Shown: piece by piece, positions 25,019-36,984 of the stretch
Numbering within the stretch: the stretch's first letter is position 1
Layout of the letters: every line of letters starts with the position of its first letter
Assembly (NCBI GenBank): GCA_946811695.1
Contig: OX328123.1
Span: 126,150,518-126,214,517 of the forward strand
DNA from: Gonocerus acuteangulatus
Lineage: Eukaryota; Arthropoda; Insecta; Hemiptera; Coreidae
Reading direction: 5' to 3'
Length of the DNA stretch: 64,000 nucleotides
The notes under the pieces: generated by a model
Database searches by the model: none
The model's input: only the letters and a program-made list of their open reading frames with translations
Told to the model about the DNA's origin: nothing
Program-made: the position numbers and the translations under genes

Positions 25019-26635
25019 CTTAAAATAAACCCAATATTTTTACTTATTACAGGAATTATGTTATGCAAAAGTAATTATAATAAAACAGACAGAAAGTAAA
25101 TATATCTGTACAATCGGTTCAGAAGAAGACTCGCTTTCAAATGTCTGACCTTCTATATTTAGAAAGTGACAAATGGAAAATAAAAGTAGAAAATTTCTAG
25201 TAATAAGAAAAATGAAGTATGTGAGTAAATAATAAACGGAAGAAAGCGGAGCCTGAGTAGTGGCCATTAAGAATCCAATCGCACTCCCTGGTATCGGTGC
25301 GTATATATGGGACGACTTTCTCAAAACCTTTCACTGTTCGGACGCCTGTCCATGCACGTAGCCAGCCACGCCCTCCTGACTATTGTAGAAACAGGATCCT
25401 TCCACGATAGTCCAGCTAAACTAGAAATGGAAGCGTATTTTGGAAGGAAATTTATTGACTAAGTACTAAATTTAGACAACATTGCATATTGAAAATTATA
25501 GAATAAAGGTGTACAAATTAAGATAGATCAAGAATTTACGCCTACCTATGGTTGGTCTCTGCCTCCTGGCATCTACTACTGAAGAACGCTCCTAAAGACT
25601 GGGCCGAAATAGAGCCCAACAATTTTGTACATTGCTTCATATCACTCCGACGTCTAACTATTTGCACCTCGATCCTTATCGATTTAGTACTTGGTAACTA
25701 CATCTAGGGGAACCTGTATATGTAACGTGGTATGGCCTTTGGCTATGAAACTATTATTCCCCAAGCGGAGGAATTTGCCTAATATATCGGGAAGCCGATG
25801 TTTTTACGAAATAATTAAAAGTACCGTTAGGACAAAGACATGGTATACTCAAAAAGAAGAAGTACTGTATGTCTTTCAGATTCATTCTCCAGAGGATACG
25901 ATCTTCTACGATTACCTACGCATACTTCGTAAAATTGAGTGTCACGTGCGACACTATAACCAAAACGCTTTTGAGAAAAGTGAATGGTATCTTTCGGTTT
26001 TGGAAATTTCCAAAAGGATGTGTGAAAACTCGATTCATCCTAGAAGATGAAAGGGGCCCTTTCGATGACCTTGGAACCCCCTCTGAAGGTGTGCTAGAGG
26101 TAAATCCAGGAGTTCTACCTGGCACTCACAAATACACACACACCCACACGTAGACCAGCGTGCCTGCGAAGAAAGTGAAATCTTGGCATAACGGAACCTC
26201 CCTCCCACCCCTTGACTTCTAGAAGCTTCTCCAGTTAGTTCATCTCCGGTGCTTTGGATGTGACAAACCCTTTCAGATCTCTTCGGCAATTTTCGGCAGC
26301 TCGCATTCGGCTTTATTCGCATATCCTGATTTTAATTGGACCTTTGTCTTCAAACCTTCGACAATCTTCAAGACGAATTTCCACTTCACTTCTTACCTGA
26401 GGCTACAGGTAATTTTATTTTTTTAACCCAGACTATACTTATTTTAGGTAGTAAATTTAAGAATAAAGTTTGCTATAATTACGAATTCTAAACTCGGTGT
26501 TATTCAAATTGTCATTATCATGTCATATAAATCTATAAAAAGCAATTAATAATTGAGTACTTTAGTTTCAGATATAGTAAAAGAAAGCAAATTACACCAT
26601 CCTAAATAATGCTTTAGTTATTTCTGCTTATTTTT
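25019..26635. other. Unassigned sequence with moderate GC content
   Basis: The longest open frame, 25691-26050 (+, 119 codons), starts MVTTSRGTCICNVVW. It has no recognised domain, splice context or second copy. The 26050-26330 region is GC-richer with overlapping frames on both strands. I do not support a gene here but cannot exclude a decayed one. Confidence 0.35.
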
Positions 26636-27286
26636 AGCGCGGTTACTCCCTATCTCCATAGGGAGAACCCGCTTATGAGGTTGACCTCATGACGCAATCC
26701 GGAAGTGCCGACTAGAAACTTTCACGTTTCAGGCCCTATAGATCACGAAAATATAGGTGGCCCAAATTTGTGTGTGTATATATATATATGTATATGTATA
26801 TATTTATATATATGCTTGTCTGTTCGCGCTTTAGCAAGCTCAAAAATGATCCGATTTTAACGAAATTTAGTATAAAAATCTGTCGTCTAATTTGAAAGGT
26901 CAAGTTCGTTAACCAGCGGAATCCGCCCACTAGAAGATAGTGTTTGGGGCGAAATTCGCGCAAAAAAATCGTAACGCTTACGTTTATGAGTTTATATGCT
27001 TGCAGGTACTTGTTTTATACGTTTCTTGACATAAGATAACGAATGAAACCATTTTTAAGGCGATATCTGTAACCGTTCCTGAGAAAAGTGGAATCAATGT
27101 TTTTGTAAGTCATTATATTTTTGTGGGTACTTAAAATCGCGGGATTCAATTGAAATATTTTCAACAACTTGGAAATTAATCCAAACTAAGATGTTTAAAT
27201 TTTGGATATATTTGGAGTTAAGGAAGTATGCGAAAAAAATTATTTTATTAATAGACATGAAAAGTTTTCGGATCTTAATACATTTT

Positions 27287-27442
27287 AGCGCGGTTCCTCC
27301 CTCCCCCATAGGGAGGAACCCCGCTTATAAGGTTGATACAATGAAACAATCCGGAAGTGCCGACTAGAAAATTTTGCGTTTCAGAACCCCTAGAAACCGA
27401 AAATAACGGTGGTTCAAATTTGTATATATATATATATGTATA

Positions 27443-27507
<65 letters not shown>

Positions 27508-29370
27508 CTGTTCGCTCTCTAAATAGAAGACGAATGGTCCGATTTTGATGAAATTTGGTACAAAAATCTGTCGTCCAATTTGAAAGGTCAAGTTCGTTAA
27601 CCAGCAAAATCCGCCCACTGGAAGATGGCGTTTGGGGCGAAATTCGCGCAGAAAAAATCGTAACGCTTACGTTTTTGAGTTCATAAGCTTGTAAGTACTC
27701 GTTTTATAGGCTTCTTGGGCTAGAAAAACGAATGCAACCATTTTCAAGGCGATAGCTTTAACCGTTGTCGAGAAAATTGGAAAAATAGTTTTTGAATACC
27801 GTTTTTGGTTTGGGTACTTAGAATAACGGGATTCAGTTGAAACATTATCTGCATGTTCTACTTTCATTAAAACTAATATGTTGAAAGTTATGTTACGTTT
27901 GGAGTTAAGGAAGGGTTAGAATAAAATATTTTATGAACAGATATGAAAAGTTTTGGAAACTTCGTATACTTTCATTAATATCTCGAACACGGTTGGGAAA
28001 TCGTGGTAAGTGGATTGAAACTATATGAAAGCTTACTAAATTCTCTACAAAAATGATTCTAAAACTATTTTTGATTAGGTTATGTCAATCGGAGAAATAA
28101 ATGCTTAAAACTTTAAATACGTCTGTTTTGTTCTTATGAACGGGTTTTTGTCGTTCTTTTTGTAATTTTTGTCTCTTTTCCTTGGTTTTTTATTGCTTTT
28201 TATTTTTTTATGAAATGGGAAGACTTGTCCCTTGTCCTTCTGTATCAATTAGATAGGCTTTATTAGCCGTATTATTCTATATAGGCTTTATTAGGCAGGG
28301 GAATCTAGTCGATCGTGAAGAATTGTTCTTGGTCCTTCAGTATCGACTAGATAGGCTTTATTAGGCTTTCTATCCTATAAGGCCATAAGTGGGAAGGGGA
28401 TTCTACTTAAACTTGAATACTTGTTCTTGGTCCCTTTGTTTTGGGAACTTTGTATAAAATAAAATATTTTATTAACAGACAAGAAAAGTTTTGGTAACCT
28501 TTTATACTTTCGTTAGTATCTCGAAAACCGTTGAAAATCTTGGTAAACGGATGGTTTCCATTCGAAAGCTTACTAAATGCTCTGGAAAACAGGTTCTGAA
28601 GAAAGTTTTGATTAGGCGATGTCAAACGGAGAAATAAGTACATATAACATAGAAGTTTGATAAACGATAATTGATTTCGGTAATTTATACGGTTCTTTTT
28701 GTCTGTTTTTATTTCTTGTTATTTTGTTATTGCTTCTAGGAGGAGGATGTATTTCTCAATAAAACAGGGGAATAAATACAAATTCTTTGAACCTGTAACA
28801 GAACTGAAAACGTAAATATTCTCTGTGTAGGGTCAGTCTGGGTCGAGATAGTAGGCCGGTTCAGGTAGGCTGTTATTGCACTTCATAAATCAAGATTCAT
28901 TGTTCTCATCAAGCATTCTAGGACAGCTGACAGTTACCTTTACCTGTAGGAAGTCATGCAGCCAAATGCTATACTAGAAATATAATTATATTTTGTGGTT
29001 GAATGTGGCCGTAGTTCAATAAAAAATAACACTACTTTCTCATTTTCATGTACAATTTTATTTTGTTTAATTGCATTTAAAAGTAAAATGGATATGTTTG
29101 CACTGCAAGTTAAGTAAATTAGAAATATATTCGTAGAAGAGTCTTCGTAGACCGAAACTTGGGACGGCAGAAAGAGTAATTTCTGCTTAGGTTAGTTTCA
29201 TCCCTAGCCGAATGTCTTGTTTTTTTTTTTTGTTTTTTTTTTCATATTTGTTTACATTAGGTATGATGCAAACAAAGTAATAACTGTTTCTATTCTAAGT
29301 CTACAAATTAACACTAGGGATATGAATGGAACCGCGCTAAGATGACGCAGTTCCTGCGAGTCGGACTTTT
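27287..29370 (+). mobile_element. Family B element B4, nested in B3
   Basis: It starts AGCGCGGTTCCTCCCTCCCC after CATTTT and ends GGACTTTT before TTTTTCGTAAATATC. The host B3 sequence in other copies is ACATTTTTCGTAAA, so the insertion sits in a T run. The TA tract lies at 27423-27502. A region with the repeated motif GATAGGCTTTATTAGGC lies at 28245-28365, unlike the other copies. Most of the interior is shared with B1 in the opposite orientation. Confidence 0.65.
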
Positions 29371-29498
29371 TTTTTCGTAAATATCTCGATAACGGTTGGG
29401 AAATCGTGGTAAGTGGAAGGTGACCATTCGAATGCTTACTAAATTCTCTACAAAAAAGGTTCTGAAGCAATATTCGATGGGGCAACGTCAATCAGAGA

Positions 29499-30922
29499 AA
29501 GTCCGACACGCAGGAACTGCGTCATCTTAGCGCGGTTACGTACATCTCGAAGAAATGGAATAGATTAGCATCACAAATCACAGGAAACTGACAGTAGCCA
29601 ACTTACACAGAAGCGGATAATTCTTAATCTGTATAAGTCAATACAATTATGTACGAAAAACGTACTTACTCTTTGACTACTGCTGAGAAGGCTCTATTCT
29701 AAATAACCAAAAATTCGTTGTCATTTTAAGTATCTTGTTTTACTAGCAAATTCGTTTTACCGTTATAATCAACTCTAAATATGTGCTTCATGGCGAATAA
29801 AATTATATTCTGTCGTGGGTTAAATCTTTCTATAAAATAAGAAATAACGATAACTTCAATTGGAGGTTATACAGGAAGGTTATATAGACAGGAGAATTCA
29901 AAACAAACTACGTCATCATGATTGGCAGTGGCTAATCATGATGACGTAGTTTGTTTTGATGCCATCAAGATGTTTTGCCATCTTGATTACCACAGCCACT
30001 CGAAACTTATTACAAAAACCTTTCACCGTTTCTTAGCTTATTTTACTACAATACTAATTTTACTGATAAGTGCAATTTAAAACAAGAAACAACCAATTTA
30101 AAAGTGAGATAAACAAAGAGAAAACCCCTTTTAAAACAACAAAACAAACACTTTTTACGTTTTAAACGCTTATATCTCTGATTGACGTTGCCCCATCGAA
30201 TATTGCTTCAGGACCTTTTTTGTAGAGAATTTAGTAAGCATTCGAATGGTCACCTTCCACTTAGCACGATTTCCCAACCGTAATCGAGATATTTACGAAA
30301 AATGTATGAAGATCTGAAAACTTTTCATGTCAATTAATAAATTAATTCTTTTCGCATACTTCCTTAACTCCAAATATAACCAAAATTTAAACATCTTAGT
30401 TGAGATTAATTTCCAAGTTGTAAAAAATATTTCAATTGAATTCCGCGATTCTAAGTACTCACAAAAATATAATGACTTACAAAAACATTGATTCCACTTT
30501 TCTCAGGAACGGTTACAGATATCGCCTTATAAATGGTTTCATTCGTTTTCTTATGTTACGAAATCTATAAAACAAGTACCTGCAAGCATATAAACTCAAA
30601 AACGTAAGCGTTACGATTTTTTTTGCGCGAATTTCGCCCCAAACACTATCTCCTAGTGGGCGGATTCTGCTGGTTAACGAACTTGCCCTTTCAAATTAGA
30701 CGATAGATTTTTGTACCAAATTTCGTTAAAATCGGACCATTTTTGAGCTTGCTAGAGAGCGAACAGACAAGCATATATATATATATACAAATTTGGGCCA
30801 CCTATATTTTCGTGATCTATAGGGTCTGAAACGTGAAAGTTTCTAGTCGGCACTTCCGGATTGCGTCATGAGGCCAACCTCTTAAGCGGGTGCTCCGTAT
30901 GGAGATAGGGAGTAACCGCGCT
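29499..30922 (-). mobile_element. Family B element B5, inserted in B3
   Basis: The minus-strand 3' terminus lies at 29499-29545 (GTCCGACACGCAGGAACTGC as read on +), and the 5' hairpin ends at 30922. At about 1.42 kb it is close to B2. A local inverted duplication around 29923-29995 (GCAGTGGCTAATCATGATGA and its reverse) makes it longer than B2. Its 5' end directly abuts the interior of another copy at 30923. Confidence 0.62.
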
Positions 30923-31224
30923 AAAATGTATGAAGATCCGAAAACTTTTCATGTCTATTAATAAAATAATTTTTTTCGCATACTTCCTTAACTCCAAATG
31001 TAGCCAAACTTTAAACATCTTAGTTGGGATTAATATCCAAGTTATAGAAAATATTTCAATTAAATCCCGCTATTCTAAGTACTCACAAAAAAATAATGAC
31101 TTACAAAAACATTGATTCCACTTTTCTCATAAACCGTTACAGATATCGCCTTAAAAATGGTTTCATTCGTTTTCTTATGTTAAGAAATCTATAAAACAAG
31201 TACCTGCAAGCATATAAACTCAAA

Positions 31225-32749
31225 AGTTCCGTTCTTATCCCTAGTCTAATTTCGAATGATTAAAATAGAAGCAGTTATTATTTTGTTGACAGGAGATCGT
31301 TGACCGTTGATGATGCAAGGTAGGGATTGTCCGGGTTCGGTCACTGCTACTTAATAATACATACCCCATATGTGTATGTATGTGGGCATATATATGTACA
31401 TATGTGTGCGTGTATATGTGTATGTGTATATGCTTATATATAAATATGTATATATTATATATGTTTGGTATATTTACATAGATATGTGCATATATTAGTG
31501 TTAAATATGTCCTACTTGTATTTACAGCCCTGATGAAGGGTGACCGAAGTAGCAGTGACCGAACCCCGACAGCCATTATTTTGGTTCCACCAGTCTTGAA
31601 AGGTAGGATTTACAATCTTACCTGGAAGGGTCGGCAACACTAGAAACCGTCCCGCTAGTCACAAGGTCTTGGAATCTTGGAACCTGTTCTATTTTCGAAT
31701 ACATTATCCAACTATAAGCAATTAAAAAATAACAAGGAATAAAAAACAGACAAAAAGAGCAGTTCGAATAAGCGAAATCAATTACTTTAAAGCTTTAAGC
31801 TCTTATTTCTCCGATTGTCATCACCTAATCAAAACTTTCATTAGAACCTTTTATGTAGATCATTTAATAAGCTTTCTAATGGTATTCTTCCGTTTACCAA
31901 GATTTTCAACCGTTTTCGAGATATTAATGAAAGTTCCCAAAATTTACATTATTTTTAGCAACAGAAAATTGGTCTCATTTTTCATATCCTGTTTTACACA
32001 CAAAAATTTCCCAACATAAGAAATTACAAAAATAAAAAGCAATAAAAAACGAAGGGAAGGAGACAAAAATTACAAAAAGAACGACGAAAACCCGTTCATA
32101 AGAACAAAACAGACGTATTTGAAGTTTTAAGCACTTATTTCTCCGATTGACATGACCTAATCAAAAATAGTTTTAGAATCTTTTTTGTAGAGAATTTAGT
32201 AAGCTTTCAAATAGTTTCTATCCACTTACCACGATATCCCAGCCGTGTTCGAGATATTAATGAAAGTATACGAAGTTCCCAAAACTTTTCATGTCTGTTC
32301 ATAAAATATTTTATTCTAACCCTTCCTTAACTCCAACCGTAACAAAACTTTCAACATATTAGTTTTAATGAAAGTAGAACATGCAGATAATGTTTCAACT
32401 GAATCCCGTAATTCTAAGTACCCAAACCAAAAACGGTATTCAAAAAATATTTTTCCAATTTTCTCGAAAACGGTTAAAGCTATCGCCTTGAAAATGGTTC
32501 CATTCGTTTTCCCAGCCCAAGAAGCCTATAAAAAGAGTACTTACAAGCTTATGAACTCAAAAACGTAAGCGTTACGATTTTTTTTGCGCGAATTTCGCCC
32601 CAAATGCCATCTTCCAGTGGGCGGATTTTGCTGGTTAACGAACTTGACCTTTCAAATTGGACGACGGATTTTTGTACCAAATTTCATCAAAATCGGACCA
32701 TTCGTCTTCTACTTAGAGAGCGAACAGACAAATATATATATATATATAA

Positions 32750-32808
<59 letters not shown>

Positions 32809-32943
32809 AATTTGAACCACCGTTATTTTCGGTCTCTAGGGGTTCTGAAACGCGAAATTTTCGAGTCGGCACTTCCGGATTGTTTCATTGTATCAACCTT
32901 ATAAGCGGGGTTCCTCCCTATGGGGGGAGGGAGGAACCGCGCT
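31225..32943 (-). mobile_element. Family B element B6, 3' end truncated
   Basis: The 5' hairpin ends at 32943. The TA tract is at 32737-32805. At the other side the sequence starts at GTTCCGTTCTTATCCC and lacks the final hairpin and GGACTTTT. It splits the surrounding copy between CTCAAAA and AAAAACGTAAGCG. Confidence 0.6.
31285..31574. mobile_element. 290-bp insertion with 8-9 bp target duplication
   Basis: ATTATTTTG lies on both sides (31277-31285 and 31575-31583). The uninterrupted site GCAGTTATTATTTTGGTTCC exists at 8580 and 35206. Ends carry inverted copies of GGTTCGGTCACTGCTACTT (31335-31352) and AGTAGCAGTGACCGAACC (31550-31566). A TA/TG-rich microsatellite fills the middle. The motif CCTGATGAAGGGTGACCGAA near the right arm hints at a Penelope-type terminal sequence. 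Confidence 0.6.
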
Positions 32944-33115
32944 AAAAACGTAAGCGTTACGATTTTTTTGCGCGAATTTCGCCCCAAACACTATCTTCTA
33001 GTGGGCGGATTCCGCTGGTTAACGAACTTGGCCTTTCAAATTAGACGACAGATTTTTATACTAAATTTCGTTAAAATCGGACCATTTTTGAGCTTGCTAA
33101 AGCGCGAACAGACAA

Positions 33116-33164
<49 letters not shown>

Positions 33165-33166
<2 letters not shown>

Positions 33167-33320
33167 CGCGGTTCCTCCCTCCCCCATAGGGAGGAACCCC
33201 GCTTATAAGGTTGATACAATGAAACAATCCGGAAGTGCCGACAAGAAAATTTCGCGTTTCAGAACCCCTAGAGACCGAAAATAACGGTGGTTCAAATTTG
33301 TATATATATATATATGTATA

Positions 33321-33377
<57 letters not shown>

Positions 33378-34701
33378 CTGTTCGCTCTCTAGGTCGTAGA
33401 CGAATGGTCCGATTTTGATGAAATTTGGTACAAAAATCAGTCGTCCAATATGAAAGGTCAAGTTCGTTAACCAGCAAAATCCGCCCACTGGAAGATGGAG
33501 TTTGGGGCGAAATTCGCGCAGAAAAAATCGTAACGCTTACGTTTTTGTGTTCATAAGCTTGTAAGTACTCTTTTTATAGGCTTCTTGGGCTAGGAAAACG
33601 AATGAAACCATTTTCAAGGCGATAGCTTTAACCGTTTTCGAGAAAATTGGAAAAATAGTTTTTGAATACCGTTTTTGGTTTGGGTACTTAGAATCATGGG
33701 ATTCAGTTGAAACATTTTCTGCGTGTTCTACTTTCATTAAAACTAATATGTTGAAATTTTGGCTACGTTTGGAGTTAAGGAAGGGTTAGAATAAAATATT
33801 TTATTAACAGACATAAAAAGTTTTGGTAACTTTGTATATTTTCCTTAATATCTCGAAAAAGGTTAAGAATTTGGTAAACGAAAGAATACCATTAGAAAGC
33901 TTACTAAATGCTCTACAAAAAAGGTTCTGATGAAAGTTTTGATTAGGCGATGTCAATCGGAGAAATAAGTGCTTAAAACATTAAAGTAATTGATTTTGCT
34001 TATTCGAACTGTTCTTTTTGTCTGTTTTTATTCCTTGTTATTTTTTAATTGCTTATAGTTGGATAATGTATTTTACAATAAAACGGATTAGGCAAAATAA
34101 GAAAAACAATTCATTGTTAGAAATATAGCTTGCCAAGAGAAAAAGATTCGTTGACGTCTTTTGAATATTTTCAATTGCCTTTATGCTGTTGGTTTTTTTA
34201 TTTTATTTTTTAATTGATTTTATCTGTAGAATTATTACTATAGTAAAAGAACACAGGAATGTGTGAAAATATTTGATATTTTCCAATTCATTGAAACGTA
34301 TGAAATGAAGTATCGGTAGAAGAGGATTCTAGGGTCTTGCGGACCTGACCCTAGGTATAGCCATAAAACCTTTTGAACAAAGGCCGAGGAAAATATTATC
34401 TGTTTCTATTCTATGCTTTTCAAATGAGATTAGGGATATGAACAGGAACCGGGGTCTCCCGTGGTCTAATGGCTAGCGCCTTGGATTCATAAGCGGGAGA
34501 TGGTGGGATCGATTCCCAACCTCCGGCAGGAATTTTACCATCCCACGGCTCGCTGGTGAAATTCCTCGCTACACCCTGGATGTCGGCGCTAATGACCTAG
34601 ATGTAGATGTGCCGTAAAAAAAAAAAAAAATAAAAATAAAAAAAAAAACTAAAAAAAAACTGGAACCGCGCTAAGATGACGCAGTTCCTGCGAGTCGGAC
34701 T

Positions 34702-34704
<3 letters not shown>
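33165..34704 (+). mobile_element. Family B element B7, nested in a TA tract
   Basis: It starts AGCGCGGTTCCTCCC at 33165 after a TA run and ends GAGTCGGACTTTT at 34704, after which the TA run and the flanking element resume. A SINE-B copy interrupts its 3' subterminal repeat at 34451-34661. Its own TA tract is 33300-33374. Confidence 0.65.
34452..34661 (+). mobile_element. SINE-B inserted in element B7
   Basis: The tRNA-like head has A box TGGTCTAATGGCTAGCG and B box region GGGATCGATTCCC. The body has CATCCCACGGCTCGCTGG and ACACCCTGGATGTCGGCGC, with an A-rich tail. The flanks AACAGGAACC and AACTGGAACC look like a slightly decayed target duplication. It is a SINE rather than a tRNA gene because the body and tail recur at 55325 and 60475. 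Confidence 0.7.
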
Positions 34705-34733
<29 letters not shown>

Positions 34734-34968
34734 CAAATTTGGGCCACCTATATTTTCGTGATCTATAGGGTCTGAAACGTGAAAGTTTCTAGTCGGCACT
34801 TCCGGATTGCGTCGTGAGGTCAACCTCATAAGTGGGTTCTCCCTATGGAGATAGGGAGTATCCGCGCTAATATAAGCGCTTTAAACTTAAAAAGTCCGTC
34901 TCGCAGGAACTGCATCATCTTAGCGCGGTTCCGTTCATATCCCTAGTCTAATTTGGAAAGATTAAAAT

Positions 34969-35190
34969 ATTTATTTAGATTTTAACGTACATTTATTATT
35001 AACTATGAATTTTAGGACGGGTTATCTATAGGTTACCACCCTTTTCTAGCCAGGATAGGGATGATGCCTTTTCTTTATTCGAAAGAAAAGCCACCACCCC
35101 TAGTGGGAATCGAACCCACGACCTTTGGCACGGAGTGTTAAGAGCTCACGCCTTAACCCTCACGGCTACCGGGTCTCCAGAATTAAATAG
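34969..35190 (-). mobile_element. SINE-A inserted in element B8
   Basis: The 11-bp duplication AAGATTAAAAT flanks it exactly (34958-34968 and 35191-35201). The minus strand carries the Ser/Leu-type A box, the B box GGTTCGATTCCC, the GGTGGCTTTTC body and the AT-rich tail. Element B1 shows the empty site at 8566. Confidence 0.78.
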
Positions 35191-36374
35191 AAGATTAAAA
35201 TAGAAGCAGTTATTATTTTGGTTCCACCAGTCTTTTTTTTTTTAATTAATTATTATAATGGCGTGTCAACCCTTAAGGTCACTAACGCGATTCCTGTGTG
35301 TAGTAAAGTCTTGAAAGGTCATGATTTACAATCTTACCTGGAATGGTCTAGAACACACTAGAAACGGACCCGCTAGTGACAAGGTCTTGGAATCCTGGAA
35401 ATCTATATTTCTAACAATAAATTGTTTTTGTTATTTTACTTAACCAGTTTTATTGTCAAATACATTAGCCAACTATAAGCAATAAAAAAAATAACAAGGA
35501 ATAAAACAGACAAAAAGAACCTTTCGAATAAACGAACTCAATTAATTTAAAGTTTTAAGCACTTATTTCTCCGATTGACATCGCCTAATTAAAACTTTCT
35601 TCAGAACCTTTTTTGTAGAGAATTTAGTAAGCTTTCGAATGGCAATCTTCCGCTTCACAAGATTGTCAACGGTTTTCGAGATACTAACGAAAGTATACAA
35701 AGTTACCAAAACTTTTTTTGTCTGTTAATAAAATATTTTATTCTAAGCCTTCCTTTACTCTAAACGTAACAAAAATTTCAACATATTAGTGTTGATAAAA
35801 TTCAAACATGCAGACAATTTTTCAGCTGTATCCCATAATTCTAAGAAGCAAAATCAAAGACAAACAACCCTCCCTAGGAAGGACGCTAGGCAGTTGAAAA
35901 GCTATATCTTGGAAATCCATATCTCTAACATTAAATTGTTTTTCTTATTTTTCTTAACCTGTTTTATTTTCAAATACATTATCCAACTATAAGCAATTAA
36001 AAAATAACAAGGAATAAAAAACAGACAAAAAGAACAGTTCGAATAAGCGAAATCAATTACTTTAAAGTTTTAAGATCTTATTTCTCCGATTGACATCGCC
36101 TAATCAAAACTTTCATTAGAACCTTTTTTTTTAGAGCATTTAATAAGCTTTCTAATGGTATTCTTCCGTTTAACAAGATTCTCAACCTTTTTCGAGATAT
36201 TAAGGAAAGTAAACAAAGTTACTAAAACTTTTTATGTCTGTTAATAAAATATTTTATTCTAACACTTCCTTAACTCCAAACGTAACAAAAATTTCAACAT
36301 ATTAGTTTTAATGAAAGTAGAACATGCAGAAAATATTTCAACTGAATCCCATGATTCTAAGTACCCAAACCAAA

Positions 36375-36984
36375 AAAAGCCCGACTCGCAGGAACTGCAT
36401 CATCTTAGCGCGGTTCCGTTCTTATCCGAAGTGCGATTAGGAAAGGAAAAGTAGCAGCTATCGTTAGGTTTTGATCTTTCGTTAAAAATATAAAATAAAA
36501 TCTCAAAAAGAAGGAAGCTTAAAGAGCCACATATGGAAACTGACAGTTTTCTAAGCGGATGGGACTCTCCCGTCATCGCGACGCTCACTCTAAGAAAACT
36601 CTATTACCAATATGATTCTTATTTTCTCAGCTTAAATGAAATACTCATTCCACCGTTAAATAAACTTAAAAAACAAAAGTGAGGTAAACAGTGACAAAAA
36701 CCCGTTTAAAATAACAAAACTAACACTTTCGTAGTTTTAACCACTTACTTCTCCGACTGACATTGCCCCATCGAAATTTCCTTCAGAATCTTTTTTTTAG
36801 AGAATTTAGTAAGCTTTTGAATGGTTACATCGTACTTCCCACGATTTCTTAACTGTTTTGAAGATATTAAGGGGGGAAAATGGTGCTAATACCTACCGAT
36901 AGCTGCTATATTCCTTCACTAATCGCACTTGAGATAAGAACGGAACCGCGATAAGATGAAGCAGTTCCTGCGGGTCGGACTTTT
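36375..36984. mobile_element. Mirrored-3'-end unit of family B
   Basis: Both ends are the family B 3' terminus, facing outward. The left end shows CCGACTCGCAGGAACTGC, the right end GCAGTTCCTGCGGGTCGGAC. The inverted arms of about 95-110 bp extend through GTGCGATTAG and TAGCAGCTATCG. This gives the element long terminal inverted repeats unlike a standard Helentron. Confidence 0.65.

Larger units (their letters stand above)
30923..34869 (-). mobile_element. Partial family B copy fused to B5, split by B6 and B7
   Basis: Pieces 30923-31224, 32944-33164 and 34705-34869 form the 5' half of a family B element on the minus strand. Its 5' terminus is at 34869. It lacks a 3' half of its own and begins exactly where B5 ends. 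This suggests a head-to-tail join rather than a simple insertion. B6 lies inside its CTCAAAAACGTAAGCG region, and B7 inside its TA tract. Confidence 0.55.

Noticed and set aside
25691..26050. 119-codon frame as a candidate gene
   Set aside because: No recognised domain, no splice evidence and no supporting copy. Listed only as unassigned sequence.
34452..34530. Possible tRNA genes at the heads of SINE copies (also 11967, 45008, 55325, 60475)
   Set aside because: They have A and B boxes, but each continues into a repeated SINE body and tail, and the acceptor stems do not pair well.
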